Assembly: GCF_900182815.1 (NCBI RefSeq)
Contig: NZ_FXUA01000001.1
Coordinates: 186,001-250,000, forward strand
Source of the DNA: Algoriphagus winogradskyi
GTDB taxonomy: Bacteria; Bacteroidota; Bacteroidia; Cytophagales; Cyclobacteriaceae
Length of the DNA: 64,000 bases
Direction: 5' to 3'
Below, in pieces: positions 35,480 to 44,311 of this stretch; the stretch's first letter is position 1, and each line of letters begins with the position of its first letter. The notes under the pieces were generated by a model, which saw only the letters and a program-made list of their open reading frames with translations, did no database searches and was not told the origin of the DNA. The translations under genes and the position numbers were made by a program.

Positions 35480-36826
35480 TTAATGAAAAAGTTTTTCTAG
35501 CGCATTCTTAGCTTCAGGTAAAGCCAAAACAATTGCTTTATCATTCAAATCCAATTGAAAGTCCCCATCCGGAATAAAGACTTCTTCTCCCCGGATTACA
35601 CCAGCGACAATAGCCGAATCGGGGAAGTGTAACTCTCTTAGTGGATTTTTTATTAATCGGTTATTCTTACAAACGGAGTATTGGATAAACTCTGCATCAA
35701 CTCCATAAATCCCTGAAACAGCCTCAACAGTGCCTTTTTTCAAAAATCTTGATATCTCATTCGCAGCAACCAGTTTCTTATTAATCAGTGAATCTACACC
35801 AATACTATGCGAAATATGAATATACTCTCGGGTATCTACGTGGGCGATAGTCTTGTAAACCCCGTGATTTTTGGCAGTCAAACTCGCAATAATATTCGTC
35901 TCTGAAGATTCGGTCAATGCAAGGAAAGCATCCATCTGCTCTAATCCCTCTTCAATTAGTAATTCTACATTTTTATAATCTCCATTGATTACCAGAGAGT
36001 TCCTTAGATTCTCAGCAAGCCATTTACAACGTTCTTTATCTTTATTGATAAGCGTAACGCGGAAATGATCTTCCAGTCTCAAGGCTGTAGTCAAAGCCAT
36101 ATCATCTCCACCGATAATCATCACATTCTTGATGGTATGCTTTTCCTGACCAAGAACCTCCATAATAGTCTGTGTATTCTTTTTCGTCGAAATAAAGAAT
36201 ACGTGGTCATTATTTCTGATTATCGTACTGCCACGAGGTATGATAGTTTTCTGATCTCTCAGAACTGCGATGATTCGGATGTCTTCAAAAATCGGATTGG
36301 ATTTGGTATCCATGATCCGCTGGTTGACCAAAGGATTACTTTGATCTAGCGTAATTCCTACAATATTGAGCTTTCCACCTTCGAAATCGAAAACTTCCGT
36401 AAAGCTGGAATTCTCGATCATATTGAAGATATGCTTGCTACAAAGCATGGTAGGCGAGATCAGATTGTCAATGCCTAAATTTTTAAAATAGGCTAAATTA
36501 TCAGACTCCATATAGGAGTGATTTCTCACTCTAGCCATCACGCGTTTTGCACCAAGCTGCTTTGCAAGGACAGCAGTTACGATATTCGTTTTCTCAGAAG
36601 TGGTCACAGCCAAAACCATACTGGCTCTGTTCACATTGGCACGTTTGAGAATTTCAAATGAGGTAGCATCGCCTTGAACTGTCAATACGTCAAGTTTGGA
36701 AGACACATAATCCAGAACTTCTCTGTCTGTATCGATCAGCGTAATGTCCTTATTATCAAAACTTAATTGCTCAGCGAGGTGGTAACCCATATCTCCAGCA
36801 CCGGCAATCACTATATTCATCCCCAT
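35480..36826 (-). CDS. trkA: Trk potassium system regulatory subunit
   Basis: 448-residue cytoplasmic protein with two RCK_N/RCK_C pairs. The first Rossmann motif is IVIAGAGDMGYHLAE, with an acidic ribose ligand in TLIDTD. The second, in the middle, is VMIIGGDDMALTTALRL, where the GxGxxG glycines are partly replaced, suggesting weaker nucleotide binding. It gates TrkH in response to NAD(H) or ATP/ADP. Two start methionines two codons apart are equally likely (36826 or 36820). First gene of the trkA-trkH unit. Confidence 0.95.
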   Translation of the reverse strand: MGMNIVIAGAGDMGYHLAEQLSFDNKDITLIDTDREVLDYVSSKLDVLTVQGDATSFEILKRANVNRASMVLAVTTSEKTNIVTAVLAKQLGAKRVMARVRNHSYMESDNLAYFKNLGIDNLISPTMLCSKHIFNMIENSSFTEVFDFEGGKLNIVGITLDQSNPLVNQRIMDTKSNPIFEDIRIIAVLRDQKTIIPRGSTIIRNNDHVFFISTKKNTQTIMEVLGQEKHTIKNVMIIGGDDMALTTALRLEDHFRVTLINKDKERCKWLAENLRNSLVINGDYKNVELLIEEGLEQMDAFLALTESSETNIIASLTAKNHGVYKTIAHVDTREYIHISHSIGVDSLINKKLVAANEISRFLKKGTVEAVSGIYGVDAEFIQYSVCKNNRLIKNPLRELHFPDSAIVAGVIRGEEVFIPDGDFQLDLNDKAIVLALPEAKNALEKLFH

Positions 36827-36990
36827 AGAGGTAATTCAGGTGATTTTTGAATTGGCAAAAATAATAGCTTTCTAAATGGTAATCAGTTATTAAGCAATTT
36901 CTTTTCGGTCTTGTAGGTCAAAGTAACAAACCTAAAATCTAAAAACTCAGTATTTAGCCAGTTTTTTCAAGCCTCAATTATACTAAAACT

Positions 36991-38235
36991 TCAGTCCTCA
37001 AGTAGTTTATTACTTTCCGCTTCTGGCAATTCCTGAATGTCTTTTAACTTCCGCTGAATCACTCTTGTTCTAGCACCTACTAGTTTGTCCAACTCAGAGT
37101 TTGCCTCAGAGAGCTTTTTTTGAGTCTTTTCAATCAGCTCACCAAATTTGCCAAACTCAGTTTTAATCGCTCCCAAAACCTGCCAAACCTCAGAACTTCT
37201 CTTTTGAATTGCCAAAGTCCTAAAGCCCATCTGAAGACTATTCAAGATGGCTGAAAGTGTAGTCGGGCCGGTCACAAGTACTTTGTAATCTTGTTGGATC
37301 TGCTGAGTGAGTCCTGGTTCACGTAGGATTTCTGCGTAGAGACTTTCTACTGGGAGAAAAAGTATGGCAAAATCCGTCGTGTATGGTGGATGAATATATT
37401 TGTTCTGAATATCGAGTGCTGCTTTTTTCACTGCTTTGAAAAGCTCATTTCGGTTCAATTCGATCTCAGGCTTTGAAGCAAGTTCATAAGCATCTACTAG
37501 CCTCAAATAGGATTCCTGAGGGAATTTAGAATCAATCGGCAATAATACCGGATCATTTTGACCTGGCATTTTCACAGCAAATTCCACTCGCTCCCGATTC
37601 CCTTTTCCTACCTCGGCATTCAATACATACTGCTCCGCAGAAAGCAAATTCTCCAAAATCGCTTGCAATTGATATTCACCTAAGACTCCCCTGCTTTTCA
37701 CATTGGTCAAAACACGCTTCAAATCACCGACCCCAGAAGCAAGGCTCTGCATTTCGCCTAGCCCTTTTTGCACAGCCTGAAGTTGGTTGCTGACCATTTC
37801 AAAGGATTGCCCAAGGCGAGTTTCCAGCGTCTTCTGGAGCTTTTCATCCACAGTTTCCCGGATCTTCTCCAACCTCAACTCTGTGGTTTTCATCAAGTCT
37901 TCCTGTCGCCTATTCAATTCGGAAAACTTCTCCCGCTGCAGTGTATTGAATTCCTGGACATTTTGACGAAAAACCTCACCAAATGATTTCAAAGCCTCAT
38001 TTTGATCTTTGGAATTTGCCCGAATACTGTTAAAAACCAACTGAAACTGATTTGTCAGATTCTCACTAGCTTCACGTCTGGATTGAGCCAAGGCCACTTC
38101 CAGCTCTCTACTCATTCTAGCAAGTTCTGATTGCAAAAAAGATTTTTCCTGCTCATTATTCTTTCTCAGAAAAAACAGAAGCATAAAAATCACTTGAAGA
38201 ATGATTACTAGAATAATCAAATACTCAATCGGCAT
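36991..38235 (-). CDS. rmuC: DNA recombination protein RmuC
   Basis: 414-residue RmuC family protein. An N-terminal membrane anchor (residues about 4-22) is followed by a long coiled coil (about 30-160) and the RmuC nuclease-like domain with LTNVKSRGVLGEYQLQ, PIDSKFPQESYL, DFAILFLPVESLY and LNSLQMGFRTL. The PIDSKFP phrase contains conserved PD-(D/E)xK-like residues. The family limits rearrangement at short inverted repeats and has been linked to phage defence. The gene's start overlaps the stop of the upstream hydrolase gene by 11 bases, so they are co-transcribed. Confidence 0.93.
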   Translation of the reverse strand: MPIEYLIILVIILQVIFMLLFFLRKNNEQEKSFLQSELARMSRELEVALAQSRREASENLTNQFQLVFNSIRANSKDQNEALKSFGEVFRQNVQEFNTLQREKFSELNRRQEDLMKTTELRLEKIRETVDEKLQKTLETRLGQSFEMVSNQLQAVQKGLGEMQSLASGVGDLKRVLTNVKSRGVLGEYQLQAILENLLSAEQYVLNAEVGKGNRERVEFAVKMPGQNDPVLLPIDSKFPQESYLRLVDAYELASKPEIELNRNELFKAVKKAALDIQNKYIHPPYTTDFAILFLPVESLYAEILREPGLTQQIQQDYKVLVTGPTTLSAILNSLQMGFRTLAIQKRSSEVWQVLGAIKTEFGKFGELIEKTQKKLSEANSELDKLVGARTRVIQRKLKDIQELPEAESNKLLED

Positions 38236-39235
38236 AAGTCATCAGTTTGGGTTCCTGAAAGTAGTCCTTTCGTACCTCCACCCCTAAAAATGAGAGATAT
38301 TTAGCGACAGATTCCGTCGGTATTTCTTCCATAGGCACATGCCCGGCATTATCAAAAACAACTAATTTGGACCCGGAAATAGTTTTCTCTAAAGTATATC
38401 CCTGAGCGACAGGAATCCATGAATCTTCATTTCCCCACATGATCATAGTAGGCATATCTATACGATCAAAGTCTATTCGTGATTCCCGGGGCGATCCTAG
38501 TCTATCCAAAGTTGCCCTCCTATTCCCTTCTCGTAGCATCAATTCATAATATCGGGTAATTGCCTCATCGGTGACCTTCTTTGGATCAGCATAAACCTGT
38601 TTCATATTCATTCCAAAAAGAAACTTCGGTGTGCATTTCAAAAGTATGGATGATAGAATTGGGTTCTTTGCCAGTTTAAAAATCCAAGGATCACTTTTCT
38701 TTGACTCATTCAAAGCTAAATCCACATTAGTTGAGGAAGGAGCGCCTGATGCATCAATTAGGTTTAAAGAGAGAATTTTATCCGGCCTAGTGGAAGCTAC
38801 TTGCATAGCTACAGCTCCACCCATCGAATTACCCGCCAAATGAAATTTATCTAGATTCAGCTTTTCGGATAATTCTAAAACTAAAAGAGAGTAATCAGTC
38901 AAACTATACCGCTTCAACTCATCGGGACCTGTAAGTCCATGACCTGGGAAATCTATTGAGATTGTCAGAAAATAAGGACTTAGCTCCTGCTGCCAAGCAT
39001 CCCACGTATGAAGGGAAGAAAAACTTCCGTGAAGAAGAATTATAGGATCACCTTCTCCCATAATCCGTACGTGGACATTCATTCCATCTATTGAAATAAA
39101 ATGAGATTGTGGGGTTGAATAGTTCTCTTCGATCTCCTCTGCCGGAATATCATTTCTAAAAAGTAAAAGCAAAAAGAATATAAACGATAAAACAATAACC
39201 GTCAATACTTTCAAAATTCGTTTGATCCAAACCAT
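38225..39235 (-). CDS. alpha/beta hydrolase
   Basis: 336-residue hydrolase with an N-terminal membrane anchor (residues about 8-28). Catalytic parts: oxyanion loop HGSFSSLHTW, nucleophile serine in GNSMGGAVA, acid in WGNEDSWIPV and histidine in NAGHVPMEE. This is a typical single-domain esterase or lipase-like enzyme with an unassigned substrate. The anchor suggests action at the periplasmic face of the inner membrane. It overlaps rmuC by 11 bases, which makes it the first gene of that small operon. Confidence 0.88.
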   Translation of the reverse strand: MVWIKRILKVLTVIVLSFIFFLLLLFRNDIPAEEIEENYSTPQSHFISIDGMNVHVRIMGEGDPIILLHGSFSSLHTWDAWQQELSPYFLTISIDFPGHGLTGPDELKRYSLTDYSLLVLELSEKLNLDKFHLAGNSMGGAVAMQVASTRPDKILSLNLIDASGAPSSTNVDLALNESKKSDPWIFKLAKNPILSSILLKCTPKFLFGMNMKQVYADPKKVTDEAITRYYELMLREGNRRATLDRLGSPRESRIDFDRIDMPTMIMWGNEDSWIPVAQGYTLEKTISGSKLVVFDNAGHVPMEEIPTESVAKYLSFLGVEVRKDYFQEPKLMTYAD

Positions 39236-39329
39236 AAATTCGGCTTTTTTGAGTTTGTTTTAAATCCCCTGAGTTTTCAAAAAGTACAAAAACTATCCTA
39301 TACTCTGGCCTAGCCATTAAAGATAAACA

Positions 39330-40559
39330 TTGAGTATTAAATCATTCTTCAAAAATCTAGGGCCCGGTCCCATTATCGCCGCAGCTTTCATTGGTCCAGG
39401 AACGGTTACCGTGTGTACGCTAGCTGGTGTGAATTTTGGTTTTACTTTGCTTTGGGCATTGGGTTTATCCATTTTCTCTACAGTGATTTTGCAGGAAATT
39501 TCGGGTAGACTTGGACTAGTTACCGGTCAGGATCTTAGCCAATTGATCCGTAATCAGCCAGGAAAACCTCTTTTTAGAATTTTCTCTTCCATCCTCGTAT
39601 TGACTGCAATCGGTCTGGGAAATGCCGCTTATGAATCGGGAAATATATCTGGAACAAACTTAGGCCTGCAGGTTTTCTGGGACGCACCGGTTCTAAATTT
39701 TTCAAGTTTTGAAGTGCAAACCGGGAATCTCATTTTAGGTCTTGTAGCATTCATAGTATTATGGCTAGGAAGTTATAAAGCGCTGGAGCGAGTCTTGGTA
39801 GGATTAGTAATATTCATGTCCGTCGCTTTTTCCGTTACGGCCATACTCACAAATCCCGATTGGTCAGCTGTTTTTGCAGGTTTTGTCCCAAACTGGAATG
39901 ATGATAGTCTTCCTACGCTGGTTGCTTTGATCGGGACAACTGTTGTTCCCTACAACCTTTTTCTTTATGCCAGTTTAGCTAAAAACCGCTGGTCAGGATC
40001 TAATGACATTTCTTGGATGCGAAGAGATATTGCTATCTCTATTGTATTGGGCGGACTTGTTTCCATGGCTATTCTAATGGTAGGAGCTGCGAATTCAAGC
40101 AGCGAAATCACTAGCGCAATTGATGTTTCCAAAGGTCTGGAAGGGGTCTTCGGTAGCTTTGCAAAGTATCTTATGGGCTTTGGATTGATGGCAGCAGGAT
40201 TGACTTCCAGCATCACTGCTCCCTTAGCGGCGGGATTGGTGATATGCGGGATAATGGGCTGGAGTCAGGAAATCCGTTCAAGCTCTATGCGAGCTTCTAT
40301 GGGAATAATAGTCGGATTGGGCTTACTATTTGCCTCTTTAGGAATCAAACCTGTGCAATTAATCACACTTGCTCAATTGGCAAATGGAGTTCTTCTTCCT
40401 CTCATCAGTGGATGGATTATTTGGATTGCTTCGCAAAAAGAAATTCTTGGCAACTTCCGAAATAAACCTGGGCACACCATCCTAGCGGTTTTAATATGGT
40501 TGATCACTTTAGCTCTTGGTATAAAAAGTATTATGGCGGTATTGGGGGTTAGTCTTTAG
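39330..40559 (+). CDS. Nramp-related transporter with altered metal site
   Basis: 409-residue inner-membrane transporter with about 11 helices and overall Nramp sequence order. Translation starts at a TTG (39330), since no ATG fits. In canonical MntH/Nramp proteins TM1 has DPGN and TM6 has MPH. Here TM1 reads FIGPGTVTVCTLAG, so Asp and Asn are replaced, and TM6 reads TTVVPYNLFLY, so Met and His are replaced. It is therefore unlikely to carry Mn2+ by the standard mechanism. Nramp relatives with changed sites include carriers of other ions such as Mg2+; the ion here is open. Confidence 0.85.
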   Translation: MSIKSFFKNLGPGPIIAAAFIGPGTVTVCTLAGVNFGFTLLWALGLSIFSTVILQEISGRLGLVTGQDLSQLIRNQPGKPLFRIFSSILVLTAIGLGNAAYESGNISGTNLGLQVFWDAPVLNFSSFEVQTGNLILGLVAFIVLWLGSYKALERVLVGLVIFMSVAFSVTAILTNPDWSAVFAGFVPNWNDDSLPTLVALIGTTVVPYNLFLYASLAKNRWSGSNDISWMRRDIAISIVLGGLVSMAILMVGAANSSSEITSAIDVSKGLEGVFGSFAKYLMGFGLMAAGLTSSITAPLAAGLVICGIMGWSQEIRSSSMRASMGIIVGLGLLFASLGIKPVQLITLAQLANGVLLPLISGWIIWIASQKEILGNFRNKPGHTILAVLIWLITLALGIKSIMAVLGVSL

Positions 40560-40806
40560 ATACACTCCTTCAACTTTTTCATTGCAATTCCTTATATACC
40601 TCTCATTTTATCTTCCGCATTTTCCAACCAATTAGTCGTCAACACTATCCCAGTTTTAATACTAGGTGCATTTTCTGCCAATTTTTAATTTGGAAATGGC
40701 TCAATTCAATAATATCACTGGTTCTATTATTTCCATAGAAAATCTGAATACCCCAAATTCGGGATATTATTTAACATCAATTTTTATATTCTAAACTTTT
40801 ATCAAA
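40560..40806. other. intergenic region before the 679-residue protein gene
   Basis: 247 AT-rich bases without an ORF of note. It holds an imperfect inverted repeat around 40749-40769 (ATACCCC, then CGGGATAT) about 38 bases before the gene. No promoter matching the Bacteroidota consensus exactly is visible. Confidence 0.4.
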
Positions 40807-42846
40807 ATGGGAAATCTTAATGATACTCAATTACAAAAATTACAGGCAAGTAGAAGCCTAAAAGCAAAGTTCCAGACTATGCAAGTCATGCATGTCGATA
40901 GAAAAAACCTCGCACAAGTCTTGAAAGGTAGTGAGGGAAAAAGTAGTACAGATCTAGACCTAACCTCCAAAGCCATTCTGCTAAGAAGTCAGCAGGGTGA
41001 TTTTGAAGAGGCTTTTGAATTGGCATCATGGTCATCAAAAGCAAAACCAGAGTCCAGAAAAGTGGTAGTGAAGAGTTTTTTAAAAAATAAACAAGCACCA
41101 CTTCTAGTTCATCAGATAGCTCGTTTGAAAAGATCCGAAGCTGGAGATATGATGAAGGATTACTTCGGAGAAGGTGGGGACATCAAAGATGTAGCAGAAT
41201 GGATGAGTGCTGCAGGCAAAATCCTGAAAACTGGAGTTGTACCGGACGAAACAGATGGACTTTGGGGCTGGATCAAGGACACAGCTAGTAATGTAGTAGA
41301 TGCGGTAGTGGGAGCAATAAATACTGTAGCAGATGCAATTGCTGCAGCTGGCAGAAATCTGGCAGATGCAGTCGCCAAAGTGGTCAATTGGACACAAGCA
41401 AAAATAGATGACTTTGTAGAGGCGGTACTAGCTGCAGGAAAATCTATTTCACAGTTATTATCCGAAGCGGTGAAAAAGGGAATTTCAGCGGTGAAAAAAT
41501 TTGTACAGGCAATTTTAGAAGCTGGTAAAAAGGCCTTGGACATTATTAACTGGGCAATCAATCAAGCAACAAGTATTTTGAAAGAGGTTCTTAAAAAGCT
41601 AGAAGAACTTCTTGGCTCATTCACTTCACTCCTGATTGAAATTGCAAAAATGGCGGCATCTAGCCTAAACGCAATTGTACGAGCGCTAGTTAGTGCTGGA
41701 AAAAGAGTCATAGACTTCATTTCAAGATTAAATCGATTTGCTCTTGATTTCGGTAAAAGATTGGTTCAGGAGCTGAAAAGAGTTGGGAAAACGGTTCGGG
41801 AAATAATGCAGGCAGTGATCAATCAAACGCGGTTAATCGCTAGAGTAGTCATAGAGGCACTGAAAGATTTGGGTACTACAGTGTTCAGTATGCTAAAAGA
41901 AGTGATTACTCGTACTGCTCAGCAATTGTCAGTAATTATTGGAGCAATGAAAGATTTAGCTATTTCTCTAAGCTCAATAATCAATGACATTGCAAGATTT
42001 GTGGCAGCAGAGGCAAGAAAACTCATGCAAGCATTACGAATCATTTGGACTAGAATGAAGGAAATTCTTGAAGTCATTGCCCAAAAATCAGTATCTGTTA
42101 TTCGCACGTTGATTACAGCGATTGTTGGCACAGTAAATCATTGGCGAGAAGTGTTTAAGGAAATTATCACCAATGTAAGAGATGCTTTTAGAGAAGGGTT
42201 AATCAAAGGCTTAATCGAAATTGGTAAATCTGCCGTTACCTTGATGATCGAAGCAACAAAACTAGGAGCAAGTATTGCTGCAGTTACTTTTGCTATTTTG
42301 ATGGATATTTTTGGATCACACCGGGGCCTCAATGCAAGTGAAAGAGCTGAGGCTGAAAAAGTTTTTGGGGTTTCAATTGACTTAGATCGCGTGAAATTAA
42401 CCGACGCTAGCCTTGCGGCTGATTTGATCATGTGGATGAATAAAAACCGCCCATTCACCACGATGTATGTAATCAACCATAAGTCAGGTGCTACTTTATC
42501 CATGGCAACCCTAATTCATGAACTTACTCACGTATGGCAGGCAGTTACTTCGGGTGGCGTTTATATGATTGAAGCCTTGCATTCTCAGTTCTTTGGAAAA
42601 GCGTACAACCTCTCAGAAGATGACTTGAAAAAGGCTAATGGTAAGCTGCTGAACTTAGAAAGAGAGCAACAGGCAGTTTTGGTCGAGGAATTCTGGAAAG
42701 CAGAATTTGACGGGCAAAGAACCAAAATTCCAGTTGACCTTCTTCGTCCTTATGCTAAGCAAGTCCACAAATCACGATTTGTAATCAACCGATTTGCTTT
42801 AAAGGATTTGCAACTTAGCAGCAACCTTGTTTTCATAAATAAATAA
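40807..42846 (+). CDS. 29-residue helical repeat protein with HExxH domain
   Basis: Unrecognised 679-residue protein with three parts. Residues 1-152 form a soluble helical domain. Residues about 153-501 are about twelve tandem 29-residue helical units, in phase through small residues at 182, 211, 240, 298, 327, 356 and 385 (AAGR, AAGK, EAGK, SAGK and similar). Residues about 505-679 hold a zinc-peptidase-like domain with H571-E-L-T-H575 and a candidate third ligand Glu620 (EREQQA), of the DUF4157-like gluzincin sort. No signal peptide or strict membrane segment. The repeats recall tape-measure or pore-forming helices; this is inference. It is followed after 8 bases by a clan CD peptidase gene. 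Confidence 0.8.
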   Translation: MGNLNDTQLQKLQASRSLKAKFQTMQVMHVDRKNLAQVLKGSEGKSSTDLDLTSKAILLRSQQGDFEEAFELASWSSKAKPESRKVVVKSFLKNKQAPLLVHQIARLKRSEAGDMMKDYFGEGGDIKDVAEWMSAAGKILKTGVVPDETDGLWGWIKDTASNVVDAVVGAINTVADAIAAAGRNLADAVAKVVNWTQAKIDDFVEAVLAAGKSISQLLSEAVKKGISAVKKFVQAILEAGKKALDIINWAINQATSILKEVLKKLEELLGSFTSLLIEIAKMAASSLNAIVRALVSAGKRVIDFISRLNRFALDFGKRLVQELKRVGKTVREIMQAVINQTRLIARVVIEALKDLGTTVFSMLKEVITRTAQQLSVIIGAMKDLAISLSSIINDIARFVAAEARKLMQALRIIWTRMKEILEVIAQKSVSVIRTLITAIVGTVNHWREVFKEIITNVRDAFREGLIKGLIEIGKSAVTLMIEATKLGASIAAVTFAILMDIFGSHRGLNASERAEAEKVFGVSIDLDRVKLTDASLAADLIMWMNKNRPFTTMYVINHKSGATLSMATLIHELTHVWQAVTSGGVYMIEALHSQFFGKAYNLSEDDLKKANGKLLNLEREQQAVLVEEFWKAEFDGQRTKIPVDLLRPYAKQVHKSRFVINRFALKDLQLSSNLVFINK

Positions 42847-42854
42847 TTTTTTAA

Positions 42855-43754
42855 GTGAATAAAGCGATTGTAATACCAGAATCATGGTCTTTACCAGCTG
42901 GATTTTTAGTAGCGAGGTTGAATAAATTTCAACCTCGCTTTTTCACCATTTCCATTCCTGATGTTCTTTACTTAGACTCTGAGACATTTTTAAATCGGTT
43001 ATATGCGGCAGTAGACCAGCATGCCGCAAATTCAACATTAGTAGTGTTGCCACATTCCTGGGCTGAGGTTAATAAAATACAAGATTGGCCACCTATACTA
43101 TGTAATGAGAAATTTCGTCCTGTGGTAAATTCAATCTTTTTCGCAGATGAATGGAAGGAATTAGAGGATACATTATTGGACTTTCTATGTTATAAAACTG
43201 AGGCATCTCCTAAAACACATTTGACTTGTCAATACCAACAGCCCTATACTAATATGCTGAATCTTTGGTCAGAAGCGGGAGCGGAAGATTTTCATCCAGG
43301 CGATTTTTACAAATCCGAGATATTATCTGCAATCTCCACTATGACTGGTAATTGGGTTTATTGGGGCCATGGAGAGGCAAATCTACTAAGAGGTTATGGC
43401 CATTTGGGGAAAGAAGAGTTGCTCGCTCATATTCCGAAAAAACCACTTAATGCGACACTTTGGTTTACCTGTTCTACACTAGATTATTATGGTAGTGAGA
43501 ATATCGCTCTAAGTTGGTACCGCAGTGGAGCCACTAAATGTCTTTTAGCAAGTCCTAATAAAATAAATACAGAAGCGAACCAGATCCTATCAGCAGCATG
43601 GCTAGCAGCTTCCAAAGATCCACCGATCGCTAGTATTGCTGGTATAGTTTTAAAACTCATAAAAGAGGAATCAAGAGAAATAACTGATGTAATCAGGAAT
43701 TACTATCTTCTAGGCAATCCTTGGGTACTTGCAGGCATAGGAAATCAGAAATAA
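42855..43754 (+). CDS. gingipain/caspase-like (clan CD) cysteine peptidase candidate
   Basis: 299-residue protein from a GTG, with no signal peptide. The core resembles family C25: His172-Gly in VYWGHGEANLLRG, Cys206 in LWFTCSTLD 34 residues later (gingipains have 33), then SGATKCLLASPNK and a C-terminal YYLLGNPWVLAG that mirrors the NLLGDP ending of C25 domains. Known C25 enzymes are secreted; this one appears cytoplasmic. It is encoded 8 bases after the repeat/HExxH protein, so the two are probably one operon, and it may cleave that partner. A terminator-like hairpin lies within its first 90 bases. The peptidase call is from motifs only. Confidence 0.7.
   Translation: MNKAIVIPESWSLPAGFLVARLNKFQPRFFTISIPDVLYLDSETFLNRLYAAVDQHAANSTLVVLPHSWAEVNKIQDWPPILCNEKFRPVVNSIFFADEWKELEDTLLDFLCYKTEASPKTHLTCQYQQPYTNMLNLWSEAGAEDFHPGDFYKSEILSAISTMTGNWVYWGHGEANLLRGYGHLGKEELLAHIPKKPLNATLWFTCSTLDYYGSENIALSWYRSGATKCLLASPNKINTEANQILSAAWLAASKDPPIASIAGIVLKLIKEESREITDVIRNYYLLGNPWVLAGIGNQK
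42911..42943 (+). terminator. intrinsic terminator inside the peptidase coding region
   Basis: Perfect 12-base stem AGCGAGGTTGAA (42911-42922) and TTCAACCTCGCT (42928-42939), five-base loop, then TTTTT (42939-42943). It lies 56 bases after the GTG start and is translated through. It would end transcription of the upstream repeat-protein gene unless translating ribosomes or an antiterminator prevent hairpin formation. Confidence 0.75.
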
Positions 43755-43771
43755 CCAGGCTTTGAGTTTGA

Positions 43772-44311
43772 TTATCGATTCCATTCACTATCCAGCACAC
43801 TGTAATAAATAGTATCTCTACGTCGTCCGTGGGTGAGTAAAGTATGGCTTCTCAGCACTCCCTCCTCTACTGCGCCAAACTTCATCAAAGCTTTTCTAGC
43901 GGGTAAATTCAGTACATCTGTTTTTATTTCGACACGCTTGAGCCTAAGAGTTTCAAAGCAGTATTCCAACATCAAAAGTTTCATCGCTTGATTGATACCA
44001 GTACCATGGAAATCTCTACCTAGCCAAGTCCAACCAATTTCTATCCTTTGGTCTCTTTCAGAAAAATTCCCAAAAGCGGTGCTTCCCACAGCTTGGTTGA
44101 GTTGCTTATCCCAAACCAAAAATTGCAGGCGACTTCCTGCTAAAGCAGGCTTCGCCCATTCTTCGAACTCCTCAGGAATGCTAAGGTCATATGTGAAATA
44201 AGTCCAAAGACTTGGATCATTTGCCAAAGGCATCAAAACAGGAAAATCCTGCCTATTCATAGGTCTGAGCAGGATTTTATCATTTTCCAAAACTAAATTC
44301 TGATTGAGCAT
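43772..44311 (-). CDS. GNAT family N-acetyltransferase
   Basis: 179-residue acetyltransferase of the RimJ/RimL type. It begins ILLRPMNRQDFPVLMPL, has the core RIEIGWTWLGRDFHGTGINQA where the acetyl-CoA loop sits, and ends with RVEIKTDVLNLPARKALMKFGA and GRRRDTIYYSVLDSEW, the common ending of this subgroup. It transfers an acetyl group from acetyl-CoA to an amine of unknown identity. It shares one base with the aminotransferase gene upstream, so they are co-transcribed. Confidence 0.9.
   Translation of the reverse strand: MLNQNLVLENDKILLRPMNRQDFPVLMPLANDPSLWTYFTYDLSIPEEFEEWAKPALAGSRLQFLVWDKQLNQAVGSTAFGNFSERDQRIEIGWTWLGRDFHGTGINQAMKLLMLEYCFETLRLKRVEIKTDVLNLPARKALMKFGAVEEGVLRSHTLLTHGRRRDTIYYSVLDSEWNR

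Noticed and set aside
31572..36826. DNA repair or defence island around the helicase
   Set aside because: The neighbours are a lipoprotein and the Trk potassium genes, with no nuclease or ligase partner.
40807..43754. Extracellular contractile injection system or phage tail locus
   Set aside because: The repeat protein is tape-measure-like and has a DUF4157-like HExxH domain, but no sheath, tube, baseplate or AAA+ gene is nearby.
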